A stretch of 52,152 nt of DNA from Pseudomonadota bacterium (GTDB lineage Bacteria > Pseudomonadota > Gammaproteobacteria > Burkholderiales > Burkholderiaceae_C): the NCBI GenBank assembly GCA_018242005.1, contig JAFECU010000268.1:1-52152 (forward strand). Direction: 5' to 3'. Below are positions 1 through 7,352 of the stretch, piece after piece. The notes below the pieces were generated by a model, which saw nothing but the letters and a program-made list of their open reading frames with translations, did no database searches and had not been told where the DNA came from. Made by a program: the position numbers and the translations under genes. Numbering within the stretch: position 1 is the first letter of the stretch; each line of letters begins with the position of its first letter.

Positions 1-111
1 GCCACCGTGCTGCTGCTGGTGCTGCTGTTTCCACAAGGAATTTCGGGTTTTGCGCATAGCTGGCGGGCGCTGGCAGCTATCAAAAACAAAGTACCGGAGG
101 GCGTGTCATGA
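1..111 (+). CDS. livM: Branched-chain amino-acid ABC transporter permease (LivM-type), C-terminal end only
   Basis: Only the last 36 codons are in the window. They encode a hydrophobic end of a membrane helix (ATVLLLVLLFPQGI) followed by a polar tail ending VPEGVS. LivM-type permeases usually end with a helix and a short FxPxGI/L-like turn, which fits. The stop TGA (109-111) overlaps the ATG of the next gene (108), so the two are translationally coupled; the following livG/livF domains make the assignment likely. The last ~20 residues are encoded by a copy of the interspersed repeat (41-86), so the tail is probably not ancestral. Function is known from the family and context, not from the fragment itself. 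Confidence 0.7.
   Translation, partial: ATVLLLVLLFPQGISGFAHSWRALAAIKNKVPEGVS
41..86 (-). repeat. Comamonad interspersed repeat, copy A (in livM 3' end)
   Basis: Read on the minus strand the segment starts TTTTTGATAGCTGCCAGCGC and ends in an A/T-rich tail, matching the left half of the family seen at 853-900, 14388-14434, 20058-20105 and other places. The right half is diverged. It lies inside the coding sequence of the permease and is read through without a stop. Confidence 0.65.
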
Positions 112-1622
112 GCCTGCTGAGCGTGCAGGGCCTCACCAAGTCCTTCGGCGGCGTGCAGGCCGTGCAGGGCGTGTCGTTCCAGCTTGCGGCGGGCGAGCTG
201 TTGGCCCTCATAGGCCCGAACGGCGCGGGCAAGAGCACCACCTTCAACATGCTCGGCGGCCAGCTCGCGCCCGACGCCGGCCGCGTGCTGCTCGATGGCC
301 GGGACATCACGGGCCAGGCGCCGCGCCACATCTGGCGCCTGGGCGTGGGCCGCACCTTCCAGATCGCCCAGACCTTTGCCAGCTTCACGGTGCTGCAGAA
401 CGTGCAGCTGGCCCTGCTGTCGCACGACCGCAAGGCCTGGGCCTGGTGGCGCCGCGCCGACCGGCACCGCGCCCCGGACGCGCTGGCGCTGCTGGAGCAG
501 GTGGGCATGGCCGAGCAGGCGCAGCGCCCCTGTAGCCAGCTGGCCTACGGCGACGTCAAGCGCGTGGAGCTGGCCATGGCCCTGGCCCACGCGCCGCGCC
601 TGCTGCTCATGGACGAGCCCACGGCCGGCATGGCGCCCGCCGAGCGCCTGGCGCTGATGCGGCTGGTGCAGCGCCTGGCGCGCGAGCGGCGCATGGCCGT
701 GCTGTTCACCGAGCACAGCATGGACGTGGTCTTCGGACATGCCGACCGCGTGGCCGTGCTGGTACGCGGCCAGCTGCTGGCCGAGGGAACGCCGCGGCAG
801 ATCCGGGAGGACGAGCGCGTGCAGGCCGCCTACCTGGGCACAGAAAACCAGGAAATTGATAGCTGCAAGCGGTTGATGGACAAGGGCGATAGCCCGATTT
901 CACCGCTGCTTGTCGTGGAGCGCCTCAACGCCTGGTACGGCGCCGCCCATATCCTGCATGACGTGTCGCTCGCCGTGGGCCGCGGCGAGGTCGTGGCCCT
1001 GGTGGGGCGCAACGGCGCGGGCAAGAGCAGCACGCTCAAGAGCATTGCCGGCCTGATGCCGCGCGCGGCGGGCCGCATCGACTTCCTGGGCCGGCGCATC
1101 GACGGCCAGCCGCCGCACCGCATCGCCCGCGCCGGCCTGGGCTACGTGCCCGAGGACCGGCGCATCTTCACCGACCTGACGGTGCGGGAGAACCTCGAAG
1201 TCGGCCGCCAGCGCCCGCGCCACTGGCCGGGCGGCCAGGCCGCGCCGCACTGGACGCCCGAGGCGCTGTTTGCCCTGTTCCCCAACCTTGGCGAGATGCC
1301 GCAGCGCCCCGGCGGGCGCATGAGCGGCGGCGAGCAGCAGATGCTGACCGTGGCGCGCACCCTCATGGGCCAGCCGTATCTGGTGCTGCTCGACGAGCCG
1401 TCCGAGGGCGTGGCCCCGCTCATCGTCGCGCAGATGGCGCGCACCATCGCGACGCTCAAGGCACAGGGCATGGGCATTTTGCTGAGCGAGCAGAACCTGG
1501 GCCTGGCCCAGGCCGTGGCCGACCGCGTCTATGTGCTCGAGCAGGGCCGCATCGTGCACCAGGGGCCCATGGCCGAACTGGCGCACGACGCACGGACGCG
1601 TCAGCAATTCCTGGGTGTCTGA
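108..1622 (+). CDS. Fused LivG-LivF ABC transporter ATPase (two ATP-binding cassettes in one chain)
   Basis: A 504-residue protein with two complete ATPase domains. Domain 1 (about 1-247) has Walker A GPNGAGKS, the LivG-type signature LAYGDVKRVELAMAL, Walker B LLLMDEP and switch His in EHSMD. Domain 2 (about 265-504) has Walker A GRNGAGKS, signature MSGGEQQ, Walker B LVLLDEP and ends as LivF does (VLEQGRIVHQGPMAEL). LivG and LivF are normally separate ~250-residue proteins that energise uptake of branched-chain amino acids or similar substrates at the inner membrane. The linker (about 248-265, NQEIDSCKRLMDKGDSPIS) is encoded by a repeat element at 853-900. An in-frame ATG at 876 could still start a separate LivF. 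Sequencing error at the junction is a less likely alternative, since the element itself is intact. Confidence 0.93.
   Translation: MSLLSVQGLTKSFGGVQAVQGVSFQLAAGELLALIGPNGAGKSTTFNMLGGQLAPDAGRVLLDGRDITGQAPRHIWRLGVGRTFQIAQTFASFTVLQNVQLALLSHDRKAWAWWRRADRHRAPDALALLEQVGMAEQAQRPCSQLAYGDVKRVELAMALAHAPRLLLMDEPTAGMAPAERLALMRLVQRLARERRMAVLFTEHSMDVVFGHADRVAVLVRGQLLAEGTPRQIREDERVQAAYLGTENQEIDSCKRLMDKGDSPISPLLVVERLNAWYGAAHILHDVSLAVGRGEVVALVGRNGAGKSSTLKSIAGLMPRAAGRIDFLGRRIDGQPPHRIARAGLGYVPEDRRIFTDLTVRENLEVGRQRPRHWPGGQAAPHWTPEALFALFPNLGEMPQRPGGRMSGGEQQMLTVARTLMGQPYLVLLDEPSEGVAPLIVAQMARTIATLKAQGMGILLSEQNLGLAQAVADRVYVLEQGRIVHQGPMAELAHDARTRQQFLGV
853..900 (+). repeat. Comamonad interspersed repeat, copy B (livG-livF linker)
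   Basis: This 48-bp copy is close to the family form: AAATTGATAGCTGC, then AAGCGG, TTGATGGACAAGGGCGAT and a tail CCCGATTT. The two inner halves are roughly complementary, giving a weak hairpin. It sits exactly between the two ATPase domains, where livG would normally stop, and is open in the livG frame, so it acts as the peptide linker. Confidence 0.8.
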
Positions 1623-1761
1623 GAGGCTGAGCGCCACATACCGCAACAACTTTTTCGGTAGTGACTGCACACTATGCAGGTTACACAATAGCCTCGTCAT
1701 GCGCCCCGACCATGCCAGTGCCTGCAGCATGGGGCGCGCGCCCAAGCCAGGAGACGATGCC

Positions 1762-4647
1762 ATGCCGACCTATCTGTTGCGTCAGGGGAGTCAGGATCCA
1801 TCGGTTTGCAAGCTGCGCAAGGCGCTGGTGGCCGAACTCGGGGACGCGGCGGCCAACTACCCGCAGCTGGACAAGGGCGGCGCGAGCTTCGACGCCACGT
1901 TGGACGCCGCGCTGCGCTTCTGGCAGAACGGCCGCGGGCTGATTGCCGACGGCATCGTCGGGCCCAGCAACATGCTCGCGTTGGGGCTGGCCGACTGGCC
2001 GCGCCTCGAGTGCGACCTGGACGTGGACAGCGTCCATGCGCTGTTCCCCGCCACCAAGCCCGTCAACATCGCGCGCTACCTGCACTACGTGACGGCCGCG
2101 CTGCGCGCCGTGGGGCTGACGGGCCGTGACATGGTGCTGGCGGCGCTGGGCACCATACGCGCCGAGACCGAGGGCTTTGTGCCCATCTCCGAGTTCCAGT
2201 CCAAGTACAACACCGCGCCCGGCGGCACGCCGTTTGCGCTCTATGACGGCAAGCTCGGCAACCGCCGCGGTGAGGGCGCGATGTTCCGCGGGCGCGGCTT
2301 CGTGCAGCTCACGGGGCGCAGCAACTACGAGGTCTATGGCAAGAAGCTGGGCCTGGACCTGGCCGCCGCGCCGGACCTGGCCAATGCGCCCGAGGTGGCC
2401 GCGCTGCTGCTGGCGCTGTTCCTCGATGCGCACCGCGACGCCATGCAGGCCTGCCTGGCCGCGGGCGACTACAAGGGCGCGCGCCGCCTGGTCAACGGCG
2501 GCTCGCACGGGCTGGTCAACTTTGAGAGCGTGTTCGCGCTGGCCCAGACAGCCTTGCCCCCGGCCCCCGTAGCAGCCGCGGCACCGGCAGCGGCAGGACG
2601 TGCGGGCAAGCGTGCTTCCGGCCCGGCCCCACGCAAGCGTGCGCTGGCCGAGCAGATGGCCGAGCGCCAGCTCAATGCCACGGCCGATGCGCCCGACCTG
2701 CGCGACCGCCCCTACACCCCGCCGCCCATCAGCCTGGAGCCCGAATGGCCATCGGCCGACGTGGTGGGCAAGTGGCTGCCGGCCTATGCCAAGGCCGGCC
2801 TGGTGCTCAACCAGGGGCGCGAGGGTGCCTGCACCGGTTTTGGCCTCGCCGGCGTGGTCAACTACCTGCGCTGGGTGCGCGGCGGCCTGCCCAAGTCCCT
2901 GGTGTCGGTCAGCCCGCGCATGTTCTACAACATGGCGCGCCGCTATGACGAGTACGCGGGCGAGGACTACGAGGGTTCGAGCTGCCGCGGCGCCATCAAG
3001 GGCTGGTTCAACCATGGCGTCTGCTTGGAGGACGACTGGCCCTACCAGGCGACCGCGCAGAAGCCGCCGCAGTTCGGCTTTGCCGAGCGCGCGCGCGGCA
3101 CCACCGTGGGCGTGTACTACCGCATTGACACCAAGAGCATCTCCGACCTGCAGGCGGCCATCATGAACGTGGGCGCCATCTATGTCTCGAGCTACGTGCA
3201 TGACGGCTGGCAGCAGGTGCCCACGAGCAGCCTGCCCAAGAACCACGCGAGCCTGCCGGTGATCTGCTTCGACGGCGTGCCGCGGCGCGATGCGGGTCAT
3301 GCCTATGCGCTCGTGGGCTACAACGAGGGCGGCTTCATTCTGCAGAACTCCTGGGGCCCGGACTGGGGCGCGCATGGCTTTGCCGTGCTGAGCTACGAGG
3401 ACTGGCTGCAGCACGCCATGGACGCCTGGGTGGTCGCGCTGGGCGTGCCGGGCCTGATAGGCGGCGGGCGCAACGTACCGCAGGCCGGTGCCGGGCGCGC
3501 CGCGACGGGCCGGGGCTGGTCCGAGAGCCAGACGTTGGACCATGTGATCTCGGTCGGCAACGACGGCCGCATGAGCCGCTACCTGACCACCGACGAGCGC
3601 ACACGCAACCTCTCCTACCAGGTCAGCGTGCTGCCCGACCAGTGGTTCCGCGCGCAGGTGCCCAAGGGCAAGAAGCGGCTGGTGGTGTACGTGCATGGCG
3701 GGCTCAACAGCGAGGCCGACGGCCTCAAGCGCGCGCGCGCCCTGGGGCGGCTGTGCGAGGCCAATGGCTGCTACCCGCTGTTCGTGGTCTGGCACACGGG
3801 ACTGCTGGAGAGCATCGGCTACTACCTGGAGGACTGGCGCGCCGGCCGCCCGGCCGCCGCTGGCATCAAGGAATGGCTGACCGAGCGCACCGACGCGCTG
3901 ATCGAATCCACCATAGGCCGCACCGTGGTGCGCGCGCTCTGGAGCGAGATGAAGGAAAACGCCGGCTACGCCTGGCAGGCCACGCGCGCGGGCGACCTGC
4001 TGGCGCGCGCCCTGGGCGAGCTCAAGGCGCTGTGGGGCGACGAGCTGGAGATCCACCTCATGGGGCATTCGGCCGGCAGCATCTGGCTGGGCCACATGCT
4101 GAGCTGGATGGCCAAGGTGCAGACTACCCCCGGCGCGCCCAGCCTGCGCGAGTCCGTGGCCGGCATCGATCTCTACGCCCCCGCCTGCACGGTGGACTTT
4201 GCCAACCGCCATTTCGCCGACAAGGCGCTGCTCGCCAAGACCCATATCGCCGTGCTCAGCGACTCGCGCGAGCGTGATGACAACACCGCCTACATCTATC
4301 GCAAGTCGCTGCTGTACCTGGTGTCCAACGCGCTCGAGCAGGACCGGCGCACGCCGCTGCTGGGCCTGGAGCGTGCCCTGACGGGCCAGAACGATCAGAG
4401 CAGCTGGGACGGCGCCTCCACCACGGGCGAGACCCTGTCCATCTGGCGCCGCGCCGCGGCCGAGACCAAACTGGCCTCGCGCCTGACGGTCGTGCGCGAG
4501 GACAAGGTACTCACCGCCGAGCCAGACGTGCGCATCCCAGCAAGCCACGGTGCGTTCGACAACGACCTGGCCATCGTCGGCGCCTCACTCGCACGCATCT
4601 GCGGTGAGCCGCTGCGCGAGCCGCCGCACGACCTGCGCGGCTATTGA
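1762..4647 (+). CDS. Multi-enzyme protein: peptidoglycan-binding + GH19/lysozyme-like + papain-like protease + alpha/beta hydrolase
   Basis: 961 residues; start chosen at ATG 1762 because CAGGAGA lies 9-15 nt upstream (an open frame extends further 5' without support). Residues 1-75 resemble a peptidoglycan-binding domain (repetitive-turn FDATLDAALRFWQ...DGIVGP). Residues ~95-265 look like a GH19 endolysin/chitinase fold: AETEGF (likely catalytic Glu135) and FRGRGFVQLTGRSNY. A Pro/Ala/Lys linker spans 266-325. Residues ~325-560 are C1 papain-like with Gln351 and Cys357 in NQGREGACTGFG, His513 in GHAYALVGY and Asn529 in QNSWGPDWG. Residues ~620-940 are an alpha/beta hydrolase: VYVHGG, GHSAGS (Ser770) and a late SHGAFDND (His929). 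No signal peptide or membrane helix is seen. No adjacent immunity-like or lysis gene is present. Export by a specialised secretion system is inference only. Confidence 0.9.
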   Translation: MPTYLLRQGSQDPSVCKLRKALVAELGDAAANYPQLDKGGASFDATLDAALRFWQNGRGLIADGIVGPSNMLALGLADWPRLECDLDVDSVHALFPATKPVNIARYLHYVTAALRAVGLTGRDMVLAALGTIRAETEGFVPISEFQSKYNTAPGGTPFALYDGKLGNRRGEGAMFRGRGFVQLTGRSNYEVYGKKLGLDLAAAPDLANAPEVAALLLALFLDAHRDAMQACLAAGDYKGARRLVNGGSHGLVNFESVFALAQTALPPAPVAAAAPAAAGRAGKRASGPAPRKRALAEQMAERQLNATADAPDLRDRPYTPPPISLEPEWPSADVVGKWLPAYAKAGLVLNQGREGACTGFGLAGVVNYLRWVRGGLPKSLVSVSPRMFYNMARRYDEYAGEDYEGSSCRGAIKGWFNHGVCLEDDWPYQATAQKPPQFGFAERARGTTVGVYYRIDTKSISDLQAAIMNVGAIYVSSYVHDGWQQVPTSSLPKNHASLPVICFDGVPRRDAGHAYALVGYNEGGFILQNSWGPDWGAHGFAVLSYEDWLQHAMDAWVVALGVPGLIGGGRNVPQAGAGRAATGRGWSESQTLDHVISVGNDGRMSRYLTTDERTRNLSYQVSVLPDQWFRAQVPKGKKRLVVYVHGGLNSEADGLKRARALGRLCEANGCYPLFVVWHTGLLESIGYYLEDWRAGRPAAAGIKEWLTERTDALIESTIGRTVVRALWSEMKENAGYAWQATRAGDLLARALGELKALWGDELEIHLMGHSAGSIWLGHMLSWMAKVQTTPGAPSLRESVAGIDLYAPACTVDFANRHFADKALLAKTHIAVLSDSRERDDNTAYIYRKSLLYLVSNALEQDRRTPLLGLERALTGQNDQSSWDGASTTGETLSIWRRAAAETKLASRLTVVREDKVLTAEPDVRIPASHGAFDNDLAIVGASLARICGEPLREPPHDLRGY

Positions 4648-5022
4648 GGAGCCATCGTCAACGTCGAGGCGCTGAAATACCCGACTAACGCAAGAGGTGT
4701 TTGACTCCTCTTGCGATGCTGGAACGCGGGCGCCCGTTGTCAACAGCCGTCATCTTGCACTAACCTGCACACATCGTCTCTCATGCATCGATGTTGCGCT
4801 TTCGGGCTTGAAGCTGGAAGCAGGTAGTAAGCCGCCGGTTTGCCACAGTTGCAGCATGAACCAGGAAGTGCACACCAAGACGCAATCAAAAGACGTCAAA
4901 TGCACTCAATTTCAAATCAAACCCTATTCAACATCGGTCAAGATGCGCGATTCCTTCCGAGCGCCGATGACCTCCGCGATTTCGCCACAATGCGCGCCAT
5001 TGCGCCCAAGGAGAAATCGCCC
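4648..5022 (+). other. Intergenic region before bioB, no gene seen
   Basis: 375 nt, less GC-rich than the flanking genes. It holds a hairpin at 4689-4715 and presumably the bioB promoter. I see no conserved protein in any frame and in particular no small immunity-type gene next to the multi-enzyme protein. No clear biotin-repressor operator could be read by eye. Confidence 0.6.
4689..4715 (+). terminator. Hairpin after the multi-enzyme gene, possible terminator
   Basis: Perfect 9-bp stem CGCAAGAGG / CCTCTTGCG (4689-4697 with 4707-4715) around a 9-nt loop, about 40 nt past the stop codon. No T-run follows, so Rho-independent termination is uncertain. Confidence 0.45.
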
Positions 5023-6063
5023 ATGACCCATGCCACGCCCACCCCGGATGCCGCCGCACGCCCCATGCAATGGCATGCGCCCGCACGCCCCGCCACCGCA
5101 CCCGCCGACGCGCACTGGACGGTGCAGGCCATCCAGGCCCTGCTGGACAAGCCCTTCATGGACCTGCTGTTCCAGGCCCAGACCGTGCACCGCGCCCACT
5201 GGCCGGCGGGCGAGATCGAGCTGGCCACCCTGCTGTCGGTAAAAACCGGCGGCTGCCCCGAGAACTGCGGTTACTGCCCGCAATCTGCCGAATTCGACAC
5301 GGGCGTCAAGGCCGAGAAGCTCATGAGCGTGGAGGAGGTCACGCAGGCGGCCCAGGCCGCCAAGGACGCCGGCGCCACGCGCTTTTGCATGGGCGCGGCC
5401 TGGCGCGCGCCCAAGGATCGCGACATCGAGAAGCTGAACGTGCTCATCGGCGCCGTGAAGGGCCTCGGCATGCAGACCTGCGCCACGCTGGGCATGTTGC
5501 AGCCGCACCAGGCGCGCGCCCTGCGCGAGGCCGGGCTTGACTACTACAACCACAACCTGGACACCGCACCCGAGTACTACCAGGACGTCGTCAGCACCCG
5601 CCAGTACCAGGACCGCCTCGACACGCTGCAGGCCGTGCGCGACGCGGGCATCAACGTCTGCTGCGGCGGCATCATCGGCATGGGCGAAGAGGTCGTGCAC
5701 CGTGCGGGCCTGATTGCCCAGCTGGCGAACATGGATCCCTACCCCGATTCCGTGCCCATCAACAGCCTGGTGCCCGTGCCCGGCACGCCGCTGGCGGACA
5801 GCGATCCCATCGACCCGCTGGACTTCGTGCGCGTGATCGCCGTGGCCCGCATCACCATGCCCCGGGCGCGCGTGCGTCTGTCGGCGGGACGCCAGCAGCT
5901 CGGCGAGGCGGTGCAGGCGCTGTGCTTCATGGCCGGGGCCAACTCCATCTTTTATGGCGACAAGCTGCTGGTGACGGGAAACCCCGACGTCCAGGCCGAC
6001 ACCGAGCTGATGCGCAAGCTCGGGCTCAAGGGGCTCAAGGGGCTGGAGGTTCCGGGGGGCTGA
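5023..6063 (+). CDS. bioB: Biotin synthase
   Basis: 346 residues, typical family length. BioB is a radical-SAM enzyme that inserts sulfur into dethiobiotin to make biotin in the cytosol. The 4Fe-4S/SAM motif is CPENCGYC (CxxxCxxC) near residue 80; [18 protein letters not shown] and LSAGR (the Arg ligand of the 2Fe-2S cluster in the E. coli enzyme) are all present. ATG 5023 was chosen because AAGGAG lies 9 nt upstream. It stands alone: no bioA, bioD or bioF is adjacent, so the pathway is split in this genome. Confidence 0.97.
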   Translation: MTHATPTPDAAARPMQWHAPARPATAPADAHWTVQAIQALLDKPFMDLLFQAQTVHRAHWPAGEIELATLLSVKTGGCPENCGYCPQSAEFDTGVKAEKLMSVEEVTQAAQAAKDAGATRFCMGAAWRAPKDRDIEKLNVLIGAVKGLGMQTCATLGMLQPHQARALREAGLDYYNHNLDTAPEYYQDVVSTRQYQDRLDTLQAVRDAGINVCCGGIIGMGEEVVHRAGLIAQLANMDPYPDSVPINSLVPVPGTPLADSDPIDPLDFVRVIAVARITMPRARVRLSAGRQQLGEAVQALCFMAGANSIFYGDKLLVTGNPDVQADTELMRKLGLKGLKGLEVPGG

Positions 6064-6130
6064 GAGGCTGCCTTGTCAGGACAACATGCCTGATTGGCGA
6101 CCGATCTCAGCCAGCACGTGGGCAATACCC

Positions 6131-6158
6131 CGTCATTCCGGTGAAGGCGGGAATGACG
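6131..6158 (+). repeat. REP-like hairpin after bioB
   Basis: CGTCATTCC (6131-6139) and GGAATGACG (6150-6158) form a perfect 9-bp stem with a 10-nt loop. This sequence type (CGTCATTCC...GGAATGACG) is a widespread proteobacterial intergenic repeat. It could also end bioB transcription, though no T-run follows. Confidence 0.6.
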
Positions 6159-6185
6159 CTGATCTACGGTGCATGAATATTCAGA

Positions 6186-6227
6186 AAAATAGGTCTCAAA
6201 GCCAACACCATCAAGCGCGGCTAGCGA
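6186..6227 (-). repeat. Degenerate comamonad repeat, possible copy J
   Basis: On the minus strand CGCTAGCCGCGCTTGATGG is followed by GAGACCTATTTTT, resembling the central GCGCTTGATGG and the AGGCC-TTTT end of the family. The left end is lost. Weak match judged by eye. Confidence 0.35.
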
Positions 6228-6283
6228 TGTTGGGGCGGGCTCAATTCCGAAGTGCAACACCACACAACCGGCAATGTGCGCAG

Positions 6284-6577
6284 ATGGGATCGACATGCAC
6301 GCACTTGCAACCTGAAGAGAGAATGACACTGGCCTCGCTGCGCCTGCAAGGCTGGAGCATCCGGGCCATTGCCACGCTGCAGGGGCGCAGCCCCAGCACC
6401 ACCATCATCATCCGGGAGCTGCGACGAAACTCCTGTGATGGCAGCTACGCCGGTACGCCCGCGCAGCGCAAAAGCGCACAGCGGCGCATCGATACCCGCC
6501 CCTTGCCCAAGCTGCGCAGAGACCGCGTCTATGTGCTCGAGCAGGGCCGCATCGTGCACCAGGCGCCCATGGCCTAG
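6284..6577 (+). pseudogene. IS30-family transposase N-terminal fragment fused to a copied LivF tail
   Basis: Residues 6-79 (from THLQPEERMTLASLRLQGWS through GRSPSTTI and IRELRRN to LPKLRR) match the N-terminal helix-turn-helix of IS30 transposases. At base ~6518 this ends abruptly and continues in frame into DRVYVLEQGRIVHQAPMA, which is the end of LivF, then hits a TAG. No DDE catalytic domain and no terminal inverted repeats are seen, so it is not a mobile element any more. The region 6064-6704 otherwise holds only repeats. Confidence 0.75.
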
Positions 6578-6591
6578 CTGGCGCACGACGC
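6521..6591 (+). repeat. Partial duplication of the livF 3' end
   Basis: 6521-6591 repeats 1521-1591 with only three mismatches (6564 C for G; 6575 T for G; 6577 G for A). Two of these turn a GAA codon into the stop TAG. The reading frame is the same as in livF. The copies are exactly 5000 nt apart, which is probably chance. Confidence 0.9.
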
Positions 6592-6704
6592 GTGGGGGTG
6601 ACGGCACACCTGGGCCGTCGCACAATAGCCTCTCGGCGTGATCAAGCAGACAGGCTTCGCCGCGCTGGACACGTTCATTCGCACTCGCGCAACGGGAGTT
6701 TCCG

Positions 6705-7304
6705 ATGAGTGATGAGAAGCCCGCCACCTCGTGGTGGCAGACCCTGCCGGGCGTGCTCACGGGAATAGCCGCCGTGATCACCGCCGTGGGGGGATTGGTC
6801 GCCGTCGTCCATCAGAGCGGGCTCTTTGGCAGGGAGGCTCCCCGGCCCGCCTCGACCGGACCACGTCCCCAGAATCAGGTCGTGGCGAGCGCCAGTCCGG
6901 CGCCTGCGGAGGCCCCCAAAGGAGATGCACGGCAACCCGGCGAGCCGGGACAGGTGCGCGCGGGGCACTACGTGTTCAAGGTGTTGGCCACCAGCGTCGA
7001 ACCCTACGCAGGAGAGCAGAGCGGCGGCGCTCGCAAGCTCGCTCTTCGGCTGAGCATTCGCGTGACCGATGTCATGGGCACTTCCGATTACGTGGACGGC
7101 AACACCATTCGGCTCTCCGTCGATGGCGCGGAGCAGATGCCGGCGAATTCGATCAACGTCCCCGTCTATGAACGCCAGTCCGCCGAAACACAGGCCCTGT
7201 TCGTCGTGCCGTCTGACGCGTCGGCCATCGCCCTGCTGCTCGGGCGGCGGGAAGATGCCGTTGCCAGGCTCCCCCTGGCCCTGGACTTGAGCGCGTATCG
7301 CTGA
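6705..7304 (+). CDS. Membrane-anchored protein of unknown function
   Basis: 199 residues; ATG 6705 is preceded by ACGGGAG. A tryptophan-containing segment (SWWQTLPGVLTGIAAVITA, about residues 9-27) leads into a membrane helix to ~36; this WW-TLPG-hydrophobic anchor recurs in many unrelated bacterial proteins. A Pro/Ala-rich linker (45-80) precedes a C-terminal domain (85-199) that looks beta-rich with alternating hydrophobics (VFKVLATSVEPYAG, LRLSIRVTDVM). I do not recognise the domain. It probably exposes the C-terminus to the periplasm. It converges on comM. Confidence 0.75.
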   Translation: MSDEKPATSWWQTLPGVLTGIAAVITAVGGLVAVVHQSGLFGREAPRPASTGPRPQNQVVASASPAPAEAPKGDARQPGEPGQVRAGHYVFKVLATSVEPYAGEQSGGARKLALRLSIRVTDVMGTSDYVDGNTIRLSVDGAEQMPANSINVPVYERQSAETQALFVVPSDASAIALLLGRREDAVARLPLALDLSAYR

Positions 7305-7352
7305 TCGGTTCGGCCTGGCAGTCGGACGCGCTTGCCAGTGCCGAGCCTGGTC

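Noticed and set aside
1681-4548. A 955-codon open frame on the minus strand opposite the multi-enzyme gene
   Set aside because: It is a high-GC shadow: the plus strand encodes recognisable catalytic domains throughout, while the minus frame gives only His/Arg/Gly/Ala-rich sequence without known motifs.
4648-5022. An immunity gene for the multi-enzyme protein
   Set aside because: I looked for any small gene beside it; the open frames here run straight into bioB or have no start, ribosome site or conserved composition.
4840-5022. A longer BioB starting upstream of 5023
   Set aside because: The frame is open, but the extra residues are not conserved and the AAGGAG site with proper spacing is at ATG 5023.
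6284-6577. A functional IS30 insertion sequence
   Set aside because: Only the N-terminal DNA-binding part is left; the DDE domain and terminal inverted repeats are missing and the frame ends in a copied LivF tail.
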